The notes under the pieces: model-generated
What the model saw: only the letters and a program-made list of their open reading frames with translations
Told to the model about the DNA's origin: nothing
The model's database searches: none
Translations under genes and position numbers: made by a program
Shown here: positions 54,101-64,000 of the stretch, one piece after another
Layout: every line of letters starts with the position of its first letter
How positions within the stretch are numbered: the first letter of the stretch is position 1
Source of the DNA: Paralichthys olivaceus
Taxonomy: Eukaryota; Chordata; Actinopteri; Pleuronectiformes; Paralichthyidae
Reading direction: 5' to 3'
Assembly (NCBI RefSeq): GCF_024713975.1
Contig: NC_091098.1
Coordinates: 23,009,316-23,073,315 of the forward strand
DNA: 64,000 nt

Positions 54101-57100
54101 GGGAGGGGAAGCAGCAGTGACAGATGTCGGGTGGGCGTCGAGTCGCTTACATCATGTGTGTATCGTATAGACCGCTGTGATTTGACACTGGCCTCCAAGT
54201 TGTCTGTGTCTGAGAATAAAACACTGCAATGTGCAAAATGTGATTCTTTAAAATATAAGTTCTGACTCAGAATGGATTAATTTAGCGTCACATAATAATA
54301 AATTATTTTACCTGCCACAAGAGAGCAATGCAGATAAATGTTTCAGAAAAAAATAATTTTACCTACAGATACAATATAAACAATCAAATACAGGGTAATT
54401 CAAAAGGGGTGTGTATATATATAAATATATATGTATATATATAAAAAGAGCAAAAATAACAATTCCAAAAAACAAATATTGACTTAAAGTAAAAGAAAAA
54501 AATTGAAGTATATCTATGTATTAATATAGTCAAGCTGTAACAATTAGTTAATTAATCGACTGTCAATAAGTCAATTAACAGACATTTTATCTGTAATTAG
54601 CATCAAACTCCAGCTTCTCAAAAATGAGATTTAGTTGATTTTCCTTGTGTTACATTGTAATGAATGTTAAGCAAGTAACATGTATTTATATTGCACCTTT
54701 CATAGATACTAAATCTAAGTTTTACATTAATGAAAAATATGTGATCCCAGTAACGTGATTGGTGCCATATGGTCTGGGTTGAGTATTCCTGCAGACAGAC
54801 ACGCCTTGTTGATAAGAGAGGTCAGAGGACAGAAAGTCTACAGTCTGAGATAAACATGCTTTACTACGTGATGGGCAGGAAAGCTTCTCACAATAAACAG
54901 CATGGTTCATCTCCAGGTGGATGGACGGCAGCAGGAGCAGACGGGCTCCTGTCCTGTCAGAGAAGATCAGAAATGAAGAAGTCTCTAACACTGGACAGTT
55001 GAACACTAGTCTGATGCTATCAACAGCATGAATCGATAGAATTGGCCTGTCCTGTGTGAACCGTCCTCGCTACTGGTGGTGTAACGGTGACAATTAATAC
55101 TAAACAATCATTGATTTACCACAATATACCATAGTTACCATGACGCTGAGTCCAGTGTACCTCAAAGGACCAGATCTGAATCCAGCAGAAAATCTTTGTG
55201 ATGCAGTAAAACATGAAATCAGCAGTGTGAACAAATATGTGGCAGTTCTGTGACATAATCATGTCAAGACCGAAGGCCTCAAAGCAGAGTTTCCAACATC
55301 TTGCAGAATTAATGCCGCAATGAATTGAGGTGGTTTTAGGAGCAAGCGAGGAACTACTCTGTATCAGGGTGGTGTGCAGAATGAAGTGCTCAGTGAGTGT
55401 ATGCTCCTGTTGTGTGAAAACGTCTACCCACACAGTTTGACAGCAGAAAGGCTCTGAGCCGCCGGCTGCCCACATTTATGATTTCTCCACGTTGGCAGCG
55501 TTTCAGTGGAATGGACTGAGAAGAATGCACTCAGATTTTTTTCCCTCACATGAAAAGATATGACTGATGGAACAAACACTCACTGTAAATCTAATAAGAG
55601 GCAGCATGTGATCGACTGACAGTGTGTTATTTGACAGTGTAATGTAATCTAGTGTCAGATTAATAGTGTTTTTGTGCAGAAAGTACTTTTTCTTGACCTT
55701 GTGTGGATGTTGAATTGTGAACTGGTTGGAGTAAACACAACTACAACAGTGATGGCTTTGTTGGAGTGATTTACTGTCTGACTGATCTTGACTATTGAGT
55801 GGACACTGAGCACTGAGATGACCCGTCCCCTCTCGGGTGAATTGCAGCTGATCTGCAACCTGTGATCTGCAAAGTTTAACACATAGAAGCAGCTAAAACG
55901 CAGCATAGATTTCTGGCATAACCTTGACGCATTATGGATCTTAAATCATGCTAGCATCAACCAAAGAGGCCATGTTTTCACCCATTTGATTTTCAGCAGG
56001 ATTACGCGAAAACTGCTGAATACGTTTCCACAAAACTTGGTGAAACGATGGGACATTGGTCAAAAAAATAAATGATACAGTTCTAACGTGGATCTGGACA
56101 AAGCAACAATGTCATTTAATGCAGCTTGATAGAGTTTATCAGTTGTTGGAGGTCAGAATTATACCTGAGTCTCCTTCTGGTTCTCACTTTATTGTTTTCT
56201 CTCCACCTCCCTCTTCTCCTGTTGTCACTCTTAGTTCATCAGTTTAATCATCCTCATCTGCTATGCTGCCTCTATGTATGGAGGCTACTCTGCTGTGGCC
56301 ATCTGTGAGATGATCTTCGCCATGGTCTTCTTCGCCATCTTCATGATGGAGCTGGACAAGCAGATCCAAGTGGTCAACTGGGTCTGGAGTGTAAGTGTTC
56401 AATGTGGATTACCACACACACACACTCACACATGTGCAAGGTTGCACAATGCTTCATCCTCTGCTTCCTCCTTGTGTACAGGATCTTTTCCGTGCCGGTA
56501 TCGGAGCTGTCCTCTACATCATCACTTCTCTGATCTGTGTCATTGGAGGATCCCAGGACGGTGCTCGTATCGCAGGCGGGGTAAGTTAAGCCACCGTGGT
56601 TTCTCAACTGCTTTCTGAAACCTTTCACAATCACAAAATTTTCATAAGTCTCACACTTCCTTCCTTTTTTAAGTCAAGTGGAGAACACATGGCCCTTGTC
56701 ACAGTTTGCAATGTCTCAGACACATATCTAGAAATCTGTCACTACCAGTTTTACGGTTCAGGTGTTTCAGAGGCTCAACTTCACGTCATTGTGAGCTGTC
56801 CCAAATGTTTGATTTTATTGTTGGCCTAAAGTTAGAAATCTTACAAAGCATCAGTTATAAAATGTTTTTCAATGAGATAATAGTTTAACAAAGTGTCTCC
56901 AGTATCACTGTTAAAATAGCCACCCATGTTTTGTTGCTTATACAAGTCCAGATTTTATTCTATGATTAATTATTGATGTCATTGATTAATTAATGTATTT
57001 ATTTATTTGTTTTTTTATTATTTTTATGATTTATCGTTATCATTTTATGCTACTGTTAGAGCTCTGTCGGTTAAAGGTAAATTTCCCTTTTCCTGACCAC

Positions 57101-58053
57101 AACATTCCCTGTGGTTTGTGTAAATCCAATCTCTGCTAGTTTTAATCCTGCTCTCTTGTTTATACATACACACCTGAAGCTGAGACATCAGCTCCTCCAC
57201 CAAGGAGGTTGTGTTTTTAACATTTCAGTTGTTTTGTTTCTCTTTCTTTAACATTGTGAGATGGGGTGGGGGTTTTAAACTTTTTTGTTGATTTCTCAGA
57301 GATTTCTTTGTGAATGTTGAAAAAGTACAGACATGTTTAGGGGATTGGTATCAATTATTTTCCTTAACGCGGTGGTATAGGGTGTTACAGATGAGAGCGA
57401 GTGAGGTATGCGTTGTTTTAATCTCTCTGAAAAGTCTAAACCCTCCATGGTCTGTGCACACACTTTGCTGCAGTACTAAACCTTTGCCACTGGATGTTGC
57501 TATTTCTCTGATATATGGAAGGTTTCAGCTGCAGTGAAACCAAGACACTGAAAACACTTCATATTGTCATTGTTCTCGTGATGTATCAGGAACACCTTGA
57601 GGATATTTCATTAATGAATCCTTCCAAATTTGGCACAGACGTTCACCTACACTCACAGATTACTGACCTCACACTGAGTCTGGAAAAAAAAAGTATGATG
57701 ACTAAAACTGCACTAACTGGTGAAGGCAAACAACCATAAGGTGGTAATTCATGTTATGTCTGCATTACAGTATTTAATTTCAATGTTTGCTGCAATCAAA
57801 GTTTTATGAGTCTTATTCTGACCCTGAGTTGTTGTTCTTCAGGTGTTTGGTTTGATCGCCAGCCTGTTGTTCGCTTACGATACTTACACCATCTTCATGC
57901 AAATCAAGAGCACGAGGCAGCACACGGCAGCTTCCACCGGTAAGAGCAACAAACATTTTTCACCACGATCCCATAACATGTTCAACAATATATTTATATT
58001 CTTCTCTAATCCCCAATGTCTGGCCTTTTTGTCTTGCAGACGACAGAGTTTAA
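50984..58053 (+). CDS. plp2: Proteolipid protein 2 (MARVEL domain)
   Basis: Five coding exons (50984-51082, 56235-56390, 56482-56580, 57843-57939, 58040-58053) encode 154 aa (human 152) with consistent phase. The start is MADATTSSPGANCLEKMTSY. Four membrane helices follow in the MARVEL pattern: KGVILAAEIFISLIILICYA, then AICEMIFAMVFFAIFMM, then FRAGIGAVLYIITSLICVIG, then GLIASLLFAYDTYTIFM. A short cytoplasmic tail with RQHTAASTDDRV ends the protein, matching the mammalian RHTAAPTD tail. PLP2 is a small membrane protein of the endoplasmic reticulum and cell surface. Its biochemical role is not settled. Position next to syp and prickle3 agrees with human Xp11.23. The final coding exon holds only 14 bp. 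Intron 1 is 5.2 kb. Confidence 0.95.
51131..51214. repeat. (GT)n microsatellite
   Basis: Interrupted GT run just inside plp2 intron 1, broken by CT pairs. A TCC/TTC-rich tract follows at 51576-51620. Confidence 0.95.
55994..56091. repeat. Interspersed repeat fragment in plp2 intron 1
   Basis: GCAGGATTACGCGAAAACTG through CACAAAACTTGGTGAAA to GGATCTGGACAA aligns by eye with the pqbp1 intron 1 repeat (12197-12520). Confidence 0.6.
57180..57740. repeat. Degenerate interspersed repeats in plp2 intron 3
   Basis: CTCCACCAAGGAGGTTGTG at 57195 and a segment around 57575-57670 with GGAACACCTTGAGGATA and CCAAATTTGGCACAGACGTTC are phrases of the same dispersed non-coding repeat group. Confidence 0.4.
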
Positions 58054-60589
58054 ACACTCTAAGACGCTTGTGCCTGTGTTAAAAGCGCAGCAGCAGCAGA
58101 AGAAGAAGAAGAGGACATTTATGCAGACGTTAACAAAAGGGTGGAGCAAAGAAGACGATGGACAGTAAAATGAACAGGTCACAGTTTAATCAATTCCACT
58201 GAAAGGTGTGAACAGACGACAGATTTGTTTTAGGGGCCTGCGCCTGAGAGGAGGGTGACACAGCCTGAGTGAGTGGTACCAAACATCTGTGACTGCATGT
58301 CAGAAGAAATAATGAGGCAATCCTCTCAGAAACCTTTAGTCCAACCTCGATGTACCACTGATTAAAAAAGGGAAACTGTAAACAACACACGGTGTAAAAG
58401 TTTGGTTGATGTCATCACGCAGCTTGTCTGATACATGTCTACTGTTAATGCACTGCTGTATTAAGTAGTAACTGCCATTTTGAACGTCAGAAGTAAATGA
58501 CACATGAATGGATGCTTTCTGAGCTGTTTAACATCATAACTATAATCTTCTTGAATTAGATGTCTGTGTTTTCCTGGAGGTTTCTCTGTGGTTTAAACAT
58601 TTTCTTCCTGTGTGTTACAGTTCCTTAGCCACCCTCTTGTCATATTCATCTTTTACTCCTGAATCCTAAATATTCGATTGGCTCTCCGTCAATTATCATC
58701 AAACTCTTGGGTGTTTCGAACTAATCCGAGTTTTGTTTGCATCATTAGACATCCATTAACTTTCAACCACATCATTTGTTATTGAACTAGTGTCATCCTC
58801 AAGTTTTACCTGTATACTTTGATTCTTGCTCAGGTCGTGTTCTTTTTTTGTTCTTACATTTTAACACATTTTTAAGGTGCAGAATAATTTGTTTTGTCAG
58901 TTGACACTTTTTACAGTCCAGTAGTTCAGTACAGTTTTTGTATGGTTGTTTGAGTACATGTGGCAGATGAAGAAAAAAGTTCAGTTTCTAAAGAAAAAAA
59001 AACACATACATGATACAATACAATTTTAATATGTTGTGTAACTGTGTCCTCTGGCCGTTTTCATTATTTGTCCAACTAAAGTGCCTTGTTTTTAAAAATT
59101 TTTTTTTTTACAGGAGTCTGCCGTGTGTAACTTAAAAATTCAAAGCAGACAAGCTTTGGGAAATAAAAGCCATTTTCACTGGAATTACACTTTTATGTCT
59201 CGTACTACACAATCCAACAACTCAACCACCACTTCATCTAATAGCCTATGTGTCTGGATACACTAGGGCTAGACTTGTCATCTAAACGATTGCCACTAGA
59301 GGGAAGCAGACTGTTACACATTATCTAGAATGAATTGCTAGATTGGAAACAGCTCCGGTCACTAATCACAGGGAGTTAACGTTGGAAAGAAATAGATATT
59401 CATGTAGTTATTGTTGTGTCAGTGTGAGTCTCCCCTCAGGCTGGTGGCGCCCAGATATGATCAGAAATTAACTTGGTTTTTACACAATCACCAGAATCTT
59501 GATCGACCTCGTGCAGCACGTTATCGATCTTTAATCTCATCTGCACATTTTCTGCTGCACATGCGGTTCCCTACTTTTCATTTCGAGATCACATTATAAA
59601 AGCCCTTTGCTTCTTTGTGTCCCTCAACTGCCTTTTGATTGCAATAACTTCTGTATTGTTATTTTAAAGACCTACAGTGGAATGATAATAACTTCTGGGT
59701 CATGCTGACTTGTCAAACAATTTCCCCATGATGCCTCTGCTGTAGCAGCCTGAGTTCAGTGATATCTTCCCCCTCAAGCTTATCTGTGTTGTTCATAAAG
59801 TTTAAAGAAGCGTCAGGGTTTTCACCAAGCAGCAGATTGAAGCAGACTGTGCAGAATCAGTCAACTTCCTTGTAGCCTGGTGAAATAAAGACTTTGCATC
59901 AGTTTGGTGTCCATGGTTCAGGTCTGTGGACACAAGTAGGAGCTTTGTCAAGTTAGATTTTTACTGCCAGGACACCTGTTAAGCGTTGGCACCTTCTAAA
60001 TAAAAGCGAGATTAGTCTGTTAGAAAAAAATATATATTAAAAGTAAATCTTTTGACCCATAAATGCTCATAAAATATATTCACTCAACATTCATCAAGTT
60101 GTCGTTTAGTATTATTTTAGCTCAATAAATGTGAAAAAGAGGGGAGAGAAGAGCGAGAGACCAGGATCAGTTGTGTAACCCTCATATTTATTTAAGTTCT
60201 GTCAGACTGGTTGTTAGAATGAATTATCAAGTTTTATTTGTCACATGCAGCTTTCACAGGGTCGAACAGTGCGATGAAAAGAGTTGGACAATACAAAACT
60301 ATATACATTTAAATTTGCAGTGTGACATTCGGGAAATTAATTAACAACTTTAACAGTATTGAGTGTACGTGAATAGTTGTACGTGAATAGTTGGAGCGAT
60401 ATTTGCAGATGTAATCATGTTATTAATGAAAGCAGCACCAGCCAACAACTATAATAATAATAATATTTTCAAAGTAAATGTTATATCTTTCTGTTTTAAA
60501 TGCTGTCCACAAATAATAACCAAAAAAAATGACATGCTGTTACATCGGACATGTTTAACTTGATTAAACTTTTTCAGATTGTTTTTCAT

Positions 60590-60624
60590 CCATTCATTCA
60601 TTCATTCATTCATTCATTCATTCA
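60590..60624. repeat. (CATT)n microsatellite
   Basis: About eight and a half CATT units, seen directly. Confidence 0.95.
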
Positions 60625-60736
60625 GCAGTTTCACATCTGGATCCTGCAGCTGCACAACGAGTAACTACGGTTTTACTTTGAAAAGCTCCACCAGAAGTCG
60701 CACGCGCCTCTCTGGGACTAACTTGTCATCGGTGGA

Positions 60737-60738
<2 letters not shown>

Positions 60739-60772
<34 letters not shown>

Positions 60773-60781
60773 GTGTGTGTG
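60739..60781. repeat. (GT)n microsatellite
   Basis: GT run with a central TATATA interruption, about 150 bp upstream of the prickle3 ATG. Confidence 0.9.
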
Positions 60782-60927
60782 CGCGCGGCGGAGCGAGGAG
60801 CTCAGAGGAGTCAGACAGAGACATCATGTAGACGGACACACACCGTGTTGTGTTAAATCTCCTCACGTCTGTTTCCTGGTTTTTATTCTTCTCTCGGGAA
60901 ACGGTTTGTTTCCTCGTCGTCGCCATC

Positions 60928-60969
60928 ATGTTCCTCCGCGGGTCTAAGAAGCGACGCTCCAGCCGCTCG
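60928..60969 (+). CDS. prickle3: Prickle planar cell polarity protein 3, first coding exon (partial gene)
   Basis: Only exon 1 is in the window. It encodes MFLRGSKKRRSSRS, ending in phase 0 at a TCG|GTGAGT donor. Human PRICKLE3 begins MFARGSRRRRSGR, the same basic start. The gene also lies next to PLP2 and SYP in human, which supports the call. The PET and LIM domains of this family would lie beyond the right edge. PRICKLE3 is linked to planar cell polarity and mitochondrial ATP synthase biogenesis. With only 14 residues the call rests partly on synteny. Confidence 0.75.
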
Positions 60970-63900
60970 GTGAGTTTTCTGTCTTTTCACTTTTACAACT
61001 TCACACAAACTCTCACAGGGTCTAAAGTTCCGCCACAGAACACATCGAGTGTTTTACCTCCACGTTCTTTTCTCGTTTTTGTGTTTTCAAACGAACTCGT
61101 TGGGGGTTTTTTTCAACCTCAGAAAAGAGTCCGGAGACTCTGTCCCACCTTCACCTGGCGCCTGTGCGGGTGGATTGTTGTTGAGGGAAACTGTCCCTCT
61201 ACTTTCGAACACACACAGTTTCAAGTTGTTGTTGTTTGAATCGTCCTTCTCTGGAAAACTCCGGTCTGTGTTTCCTGACTCGGTCCAGGCGCCTCAGGTG
61301 AAGTCAGGAGGGGTCACGCTACGTCATGGTGTTGTACCTGAGCAGGTTGTGGGATGTGCTGGATGGAACAGGAGCATGTGTCGTGTTTTCATCACGGCAG
61401 CAAATTAAAGCTCTGTTAAATCTTCAGCCGCAAACACACAGGCAGGCAGCTTACACAGCAAATGAGGCTTGTTTCCAGAGCTCACAGCTGTGTGGCCCTG
61501 GTGACACATCTGGATCTGCAGCAACTTCCTACGCTCACATTGAAGTGGACGAAGAATATTAATTCTTCTTCTCCTCAACTCTTGTGTTATAATTAATATT
61601 AACTCTTAATGACTGAAATACAACCAGACGTATAGAAATTGAAGTTAGACAATCTGAGACAAGGCGAGTTTATTTGTGTAGCACATTTCAAGAACAAGCC
61701 ATTTCAACGTGCTTTGCGTAAAATATAAGAGGCGTCAAGACAAAACAGCAAGGGAGCATTTAAAAACATATTTCAACATAAGTGCACGTCTTCTCTGCGT
61801 TGTTTATTCTGTAATATAAAAGTTTTCATGTCGGCAAACATCTCTCTGTGAAAGGATCCAGATCCTGCAACAGGTCCTTTTGCGCAAGTGCTCTAACAGC
61901 ATGTAAACACTCTGACACCAGTTCCCACCTCACACTCACAACAACTAACTACAGTATTCATGAAACCATGAATATTTGATGTGACACTTCATTACACCAG
62001 CACCTCGAGAGTGAATCACAGATCATTTCACTACACAGATGTTTATAAGCGCAGAGTATATCTGTAATACTTCTAAAAGATGCATGTCTTTGTCTGTACT
62101 TGTTTGCAAACTAATTATTTGTAGATTATAAGGATGTAATTAATGATTCATTCCATTGATACTGAGTAAGTAAAGTGGATTTTTCTAGCACCGACAGATC
62201 AGTCATCACAATCTGCTCCACAATAAAAGACACAGTGAAGACGTATAACAATAATTTAAATGAAATAGAGATAGAAATTGATTCAACAAACACAATTAAA
62301 GGGCAACTTATACCTGATAAACCTTTTATAATTAAAATAATTAATTATTTTTCTGTTCAACTAATGGATGAACCAGGCGATTGTTTCAGTCGGAGTTTGG
62401 GAACATAAGGATTAGATATTGCTATCAGATGTTGCAGATCTAAAGACATGGTGGGACACTTGTTTTCCCATTGATTGATATGGTGGACGTACGCTCAGAT
62501 CTTAGACTGATCTCTAAGAAACAGTTTAGTTGTCACCTTGTTCTCGGGCCTGGAGACTCTCTGCCTGCAAACTGTCTGATCTTGTCCAGTGAGGAGAGGT
62601 GCATCGACTCTGCATGCCGACCCCTGACCTCTCCTGTTAATGTTTAACCCCTCCTGCACCGCAGCACATCGAGGAGAGCAACAACATCCAAATGTCACAT
62701 TTCTCTTATTTTGGTGAGAAAAGCTCTTCAGAGTCCTTCTCTCGCACCGCAGGAGGACGACTCTCTTAGTGAGGACCCAAAGACAACGTTCAGGTGTATT
62801 ACTTCTCTTATCACAAGTCGGCCCCGGCTGAGTCGACGTGGTCGCCTCCTGATGTCAGATAAGAGAATTGGCCGCCTTTCAGTTTGCCCATTACCTGGTT
62901 ACACGGTTACTTGGTAGCAACAGAGAGCTCAAGCAAACGGAGGCCATGTGATGAAACCTGCTGGAAAACAGTGAGGGAGCTGATACGAAACATCAGCGTG
63001 AGCATGTGAGCTCATGTGAACTTGTGATTGTAGTATTTACTTTACCCACGTTCGGTTTAGAAGAAACTTCCTACCACCACTTCCCTCACATCCTTCACGC
63101 ACAGCACAATAGGCAGACCTCGTCGTCGGGTCACGAAGTTGACGCACTGTCTTTTTGCGGAAGACTGAGAGGAAACGCATGAGAAACCCTTTACGTCTCT
63201 GTGCAGCCTTGACACTGGCGTCATGATAAGGAGACTTTCAAGGCAAAGTAACAGTTAGTGCCAGCGGGTAATGTTCAAGGTTGACATGTGGTTCTTAAAA
63301 ATAGAGTCAGTAGATTCAAGGTTCCTCCACAATTAGATTAACAAGGAGGAAACAACAGCTGAGAGGTGGCAGGAAAAATAGTTGTTTAATTTTCTAATCA
63401 CATGCAGTGTTAATTAGAAACAGGGTGAACGGTTTCATCATCTCCAGGTCGTCTTTCATTAATTAAGTCATTTAAATTTGAAAAGCACCAAAACATGATA
63501 TGCATTATCTCACTTTGCACAGAAGGTCGAGAGAAAGTTAAGTATTAAGTAAAATAAACAGAAATGGACTGAACATTTCAAATGTTCTCGTGTTGTCTGT
63601 CCACACACAACGAAAAAAAAAGCAGTTTCAAGTAAATTTAAGGCTTTTCTCAGGATTCCTAATCCTTTATTATTGATTGCGTCACTTGTACCCGTCCTTA
63701 TCTCTTCATTACAAACTTGAAGTGAGTGAGAAAGTCACAAGTTTATTTTGTCGTTGTGGACGGTCCGGTGGAGAGTGAGGGAGCGTCAACGAGCCGCAAA
63801 TGAAGAGAGACGTTACTTGTGTACCCACAGTTTGGACTTTTTCCAAACCGGATCATTTTGCTGAGCTTAATCTAATTTGAACAGACATCCATCGGATCCA

Positions 63901-64000
63901 CCTCCCCGAGAAATTCAAGCAGAAAATAATTAGAGGAGGTTTTGCGAGACACAGTGGACGTCGTTCTACATCAGCTAACATTACACTGCCTGTTTCCAAT
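60970..64000 (+). other. prickle3: prickle3 intron 1 (to window edge)
   Basis: No PET- or LIM-domain exon is visible. A dispersed repeat occupies about 61669-61770 (TTTATTTGTGTAGCACATTT, CAACGTGCTTTGCGTAAAA). The rest is AT-rich intron with no recognised features. Confidence 0.6.

Larger units (their letters stand above)
51083..56234 (+). other. plp2: plp2 intron 1
   Basis: A 5.2 kb intron with no additional coding exon visible. It holds simple repeats near its start, AT-rich DNA around 54290-54560 with a TA-rich patch at 54411-54440, and a dispersed repeat at 55994-56091. The phrase TTTATATTGCACCTTTCATAG at 54687-54707 belongs to the repeat type noted at 39684. Confidence 0.7.
58054..60927. 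other. plp2 3' UTR, spacer and prickle3 upstream region
   Basis: AATAAA at 59162-59167 gives plp2 a 3' UTR of about 1.1 kb. The remaining spacer holds a dispersed repeat at about 60222-60340 (TTTTATTTGTCACATGCAG), a (CATT)n microsatellite at 60590-60624 and a GT tract at 60739-60781. GC-richer DNA from 60780 probably contains the prickle3 promoter and 5' UTR. Confidence 0.6.

Noticed and set aside
62711..62917. Open frame in prickle3 intron 1 considered as a downstream exon
   Set aside because: The translation shows no PET- or LIM-type cysteine/histidine pattern and no proper flanking splice sites.

Overview
The window is genomic DNA from a bony fish, most likely a percomorph teleost. The species cannot be named from sequence alone. 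The evidence is split genes with GT-AG introns, vertebrate proteins recognisable at near full length, compact introns of about 70-700 bp, dense CA/GT microsatellites, and several short interspersed repeats of teleost type (tRNA-derived SINEs and small inverted-repeat elements). There is no bacterial, viral or CRISPR content.

Seven protein-coding genes are supported. Left to right: gpkow (+, 3944-9019), pqbp1 (-, 9427-11918, with a probable 5' non-coding exon near 13.03-13.1 kb), timm17b (+, 13151-14987), cacna1f encoding the Cav1.4 alpha-1 subunit (+, 17484-34573, 47 coding exons), syp (+, 36190-45891), plp2 (+, 50984-58053), and the first coding exon of prickle3 (+, 60928-60969), which runs off the right edge. 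Six reading frames were reconstructed exon by exon with phase checked at every junction: gpkow 504 aa, pqbp1 219 aa, timm17b 169 aa, cacna1f 2063 aa, syp 293 aa and plp2 154 aa. The first 3 kb holds microsatellites and a possible 5' exon of an unidentified minus-strand gene.

The gene set matches human Xp11.23 (PQBP1/TIMM17B, GPKOW, PLP2, PRICKLE3, SYP, CACNA1F), so this is an ancient syntenic block in a compact arrangement. gpkow and pqbp1 converge and both encode spliceosome-associated factors. pqbp1 and timm17b are head to head around a perfect CRE. cacna1f and syp are both synaptic, acting at photoreceptor ribbon calcium entry and on the synaptic vesicle membrane.

I found no undescribed biological system. 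The points most worth a second look are: an ~870 bp imperfect palindrome ending at the gpkow start, carrying ZNF143-like motifs in its arms; two minor-spliceosome (U12-type) introns in cacna1f, one with apparent AT-AA ends; an Asn/Gly-rich low-complexity segment in the Cav1.4 C-terminus; a pure (CTG)21 tract in syp intron 2; and a nested cluster of small transposable elements in the same intron.
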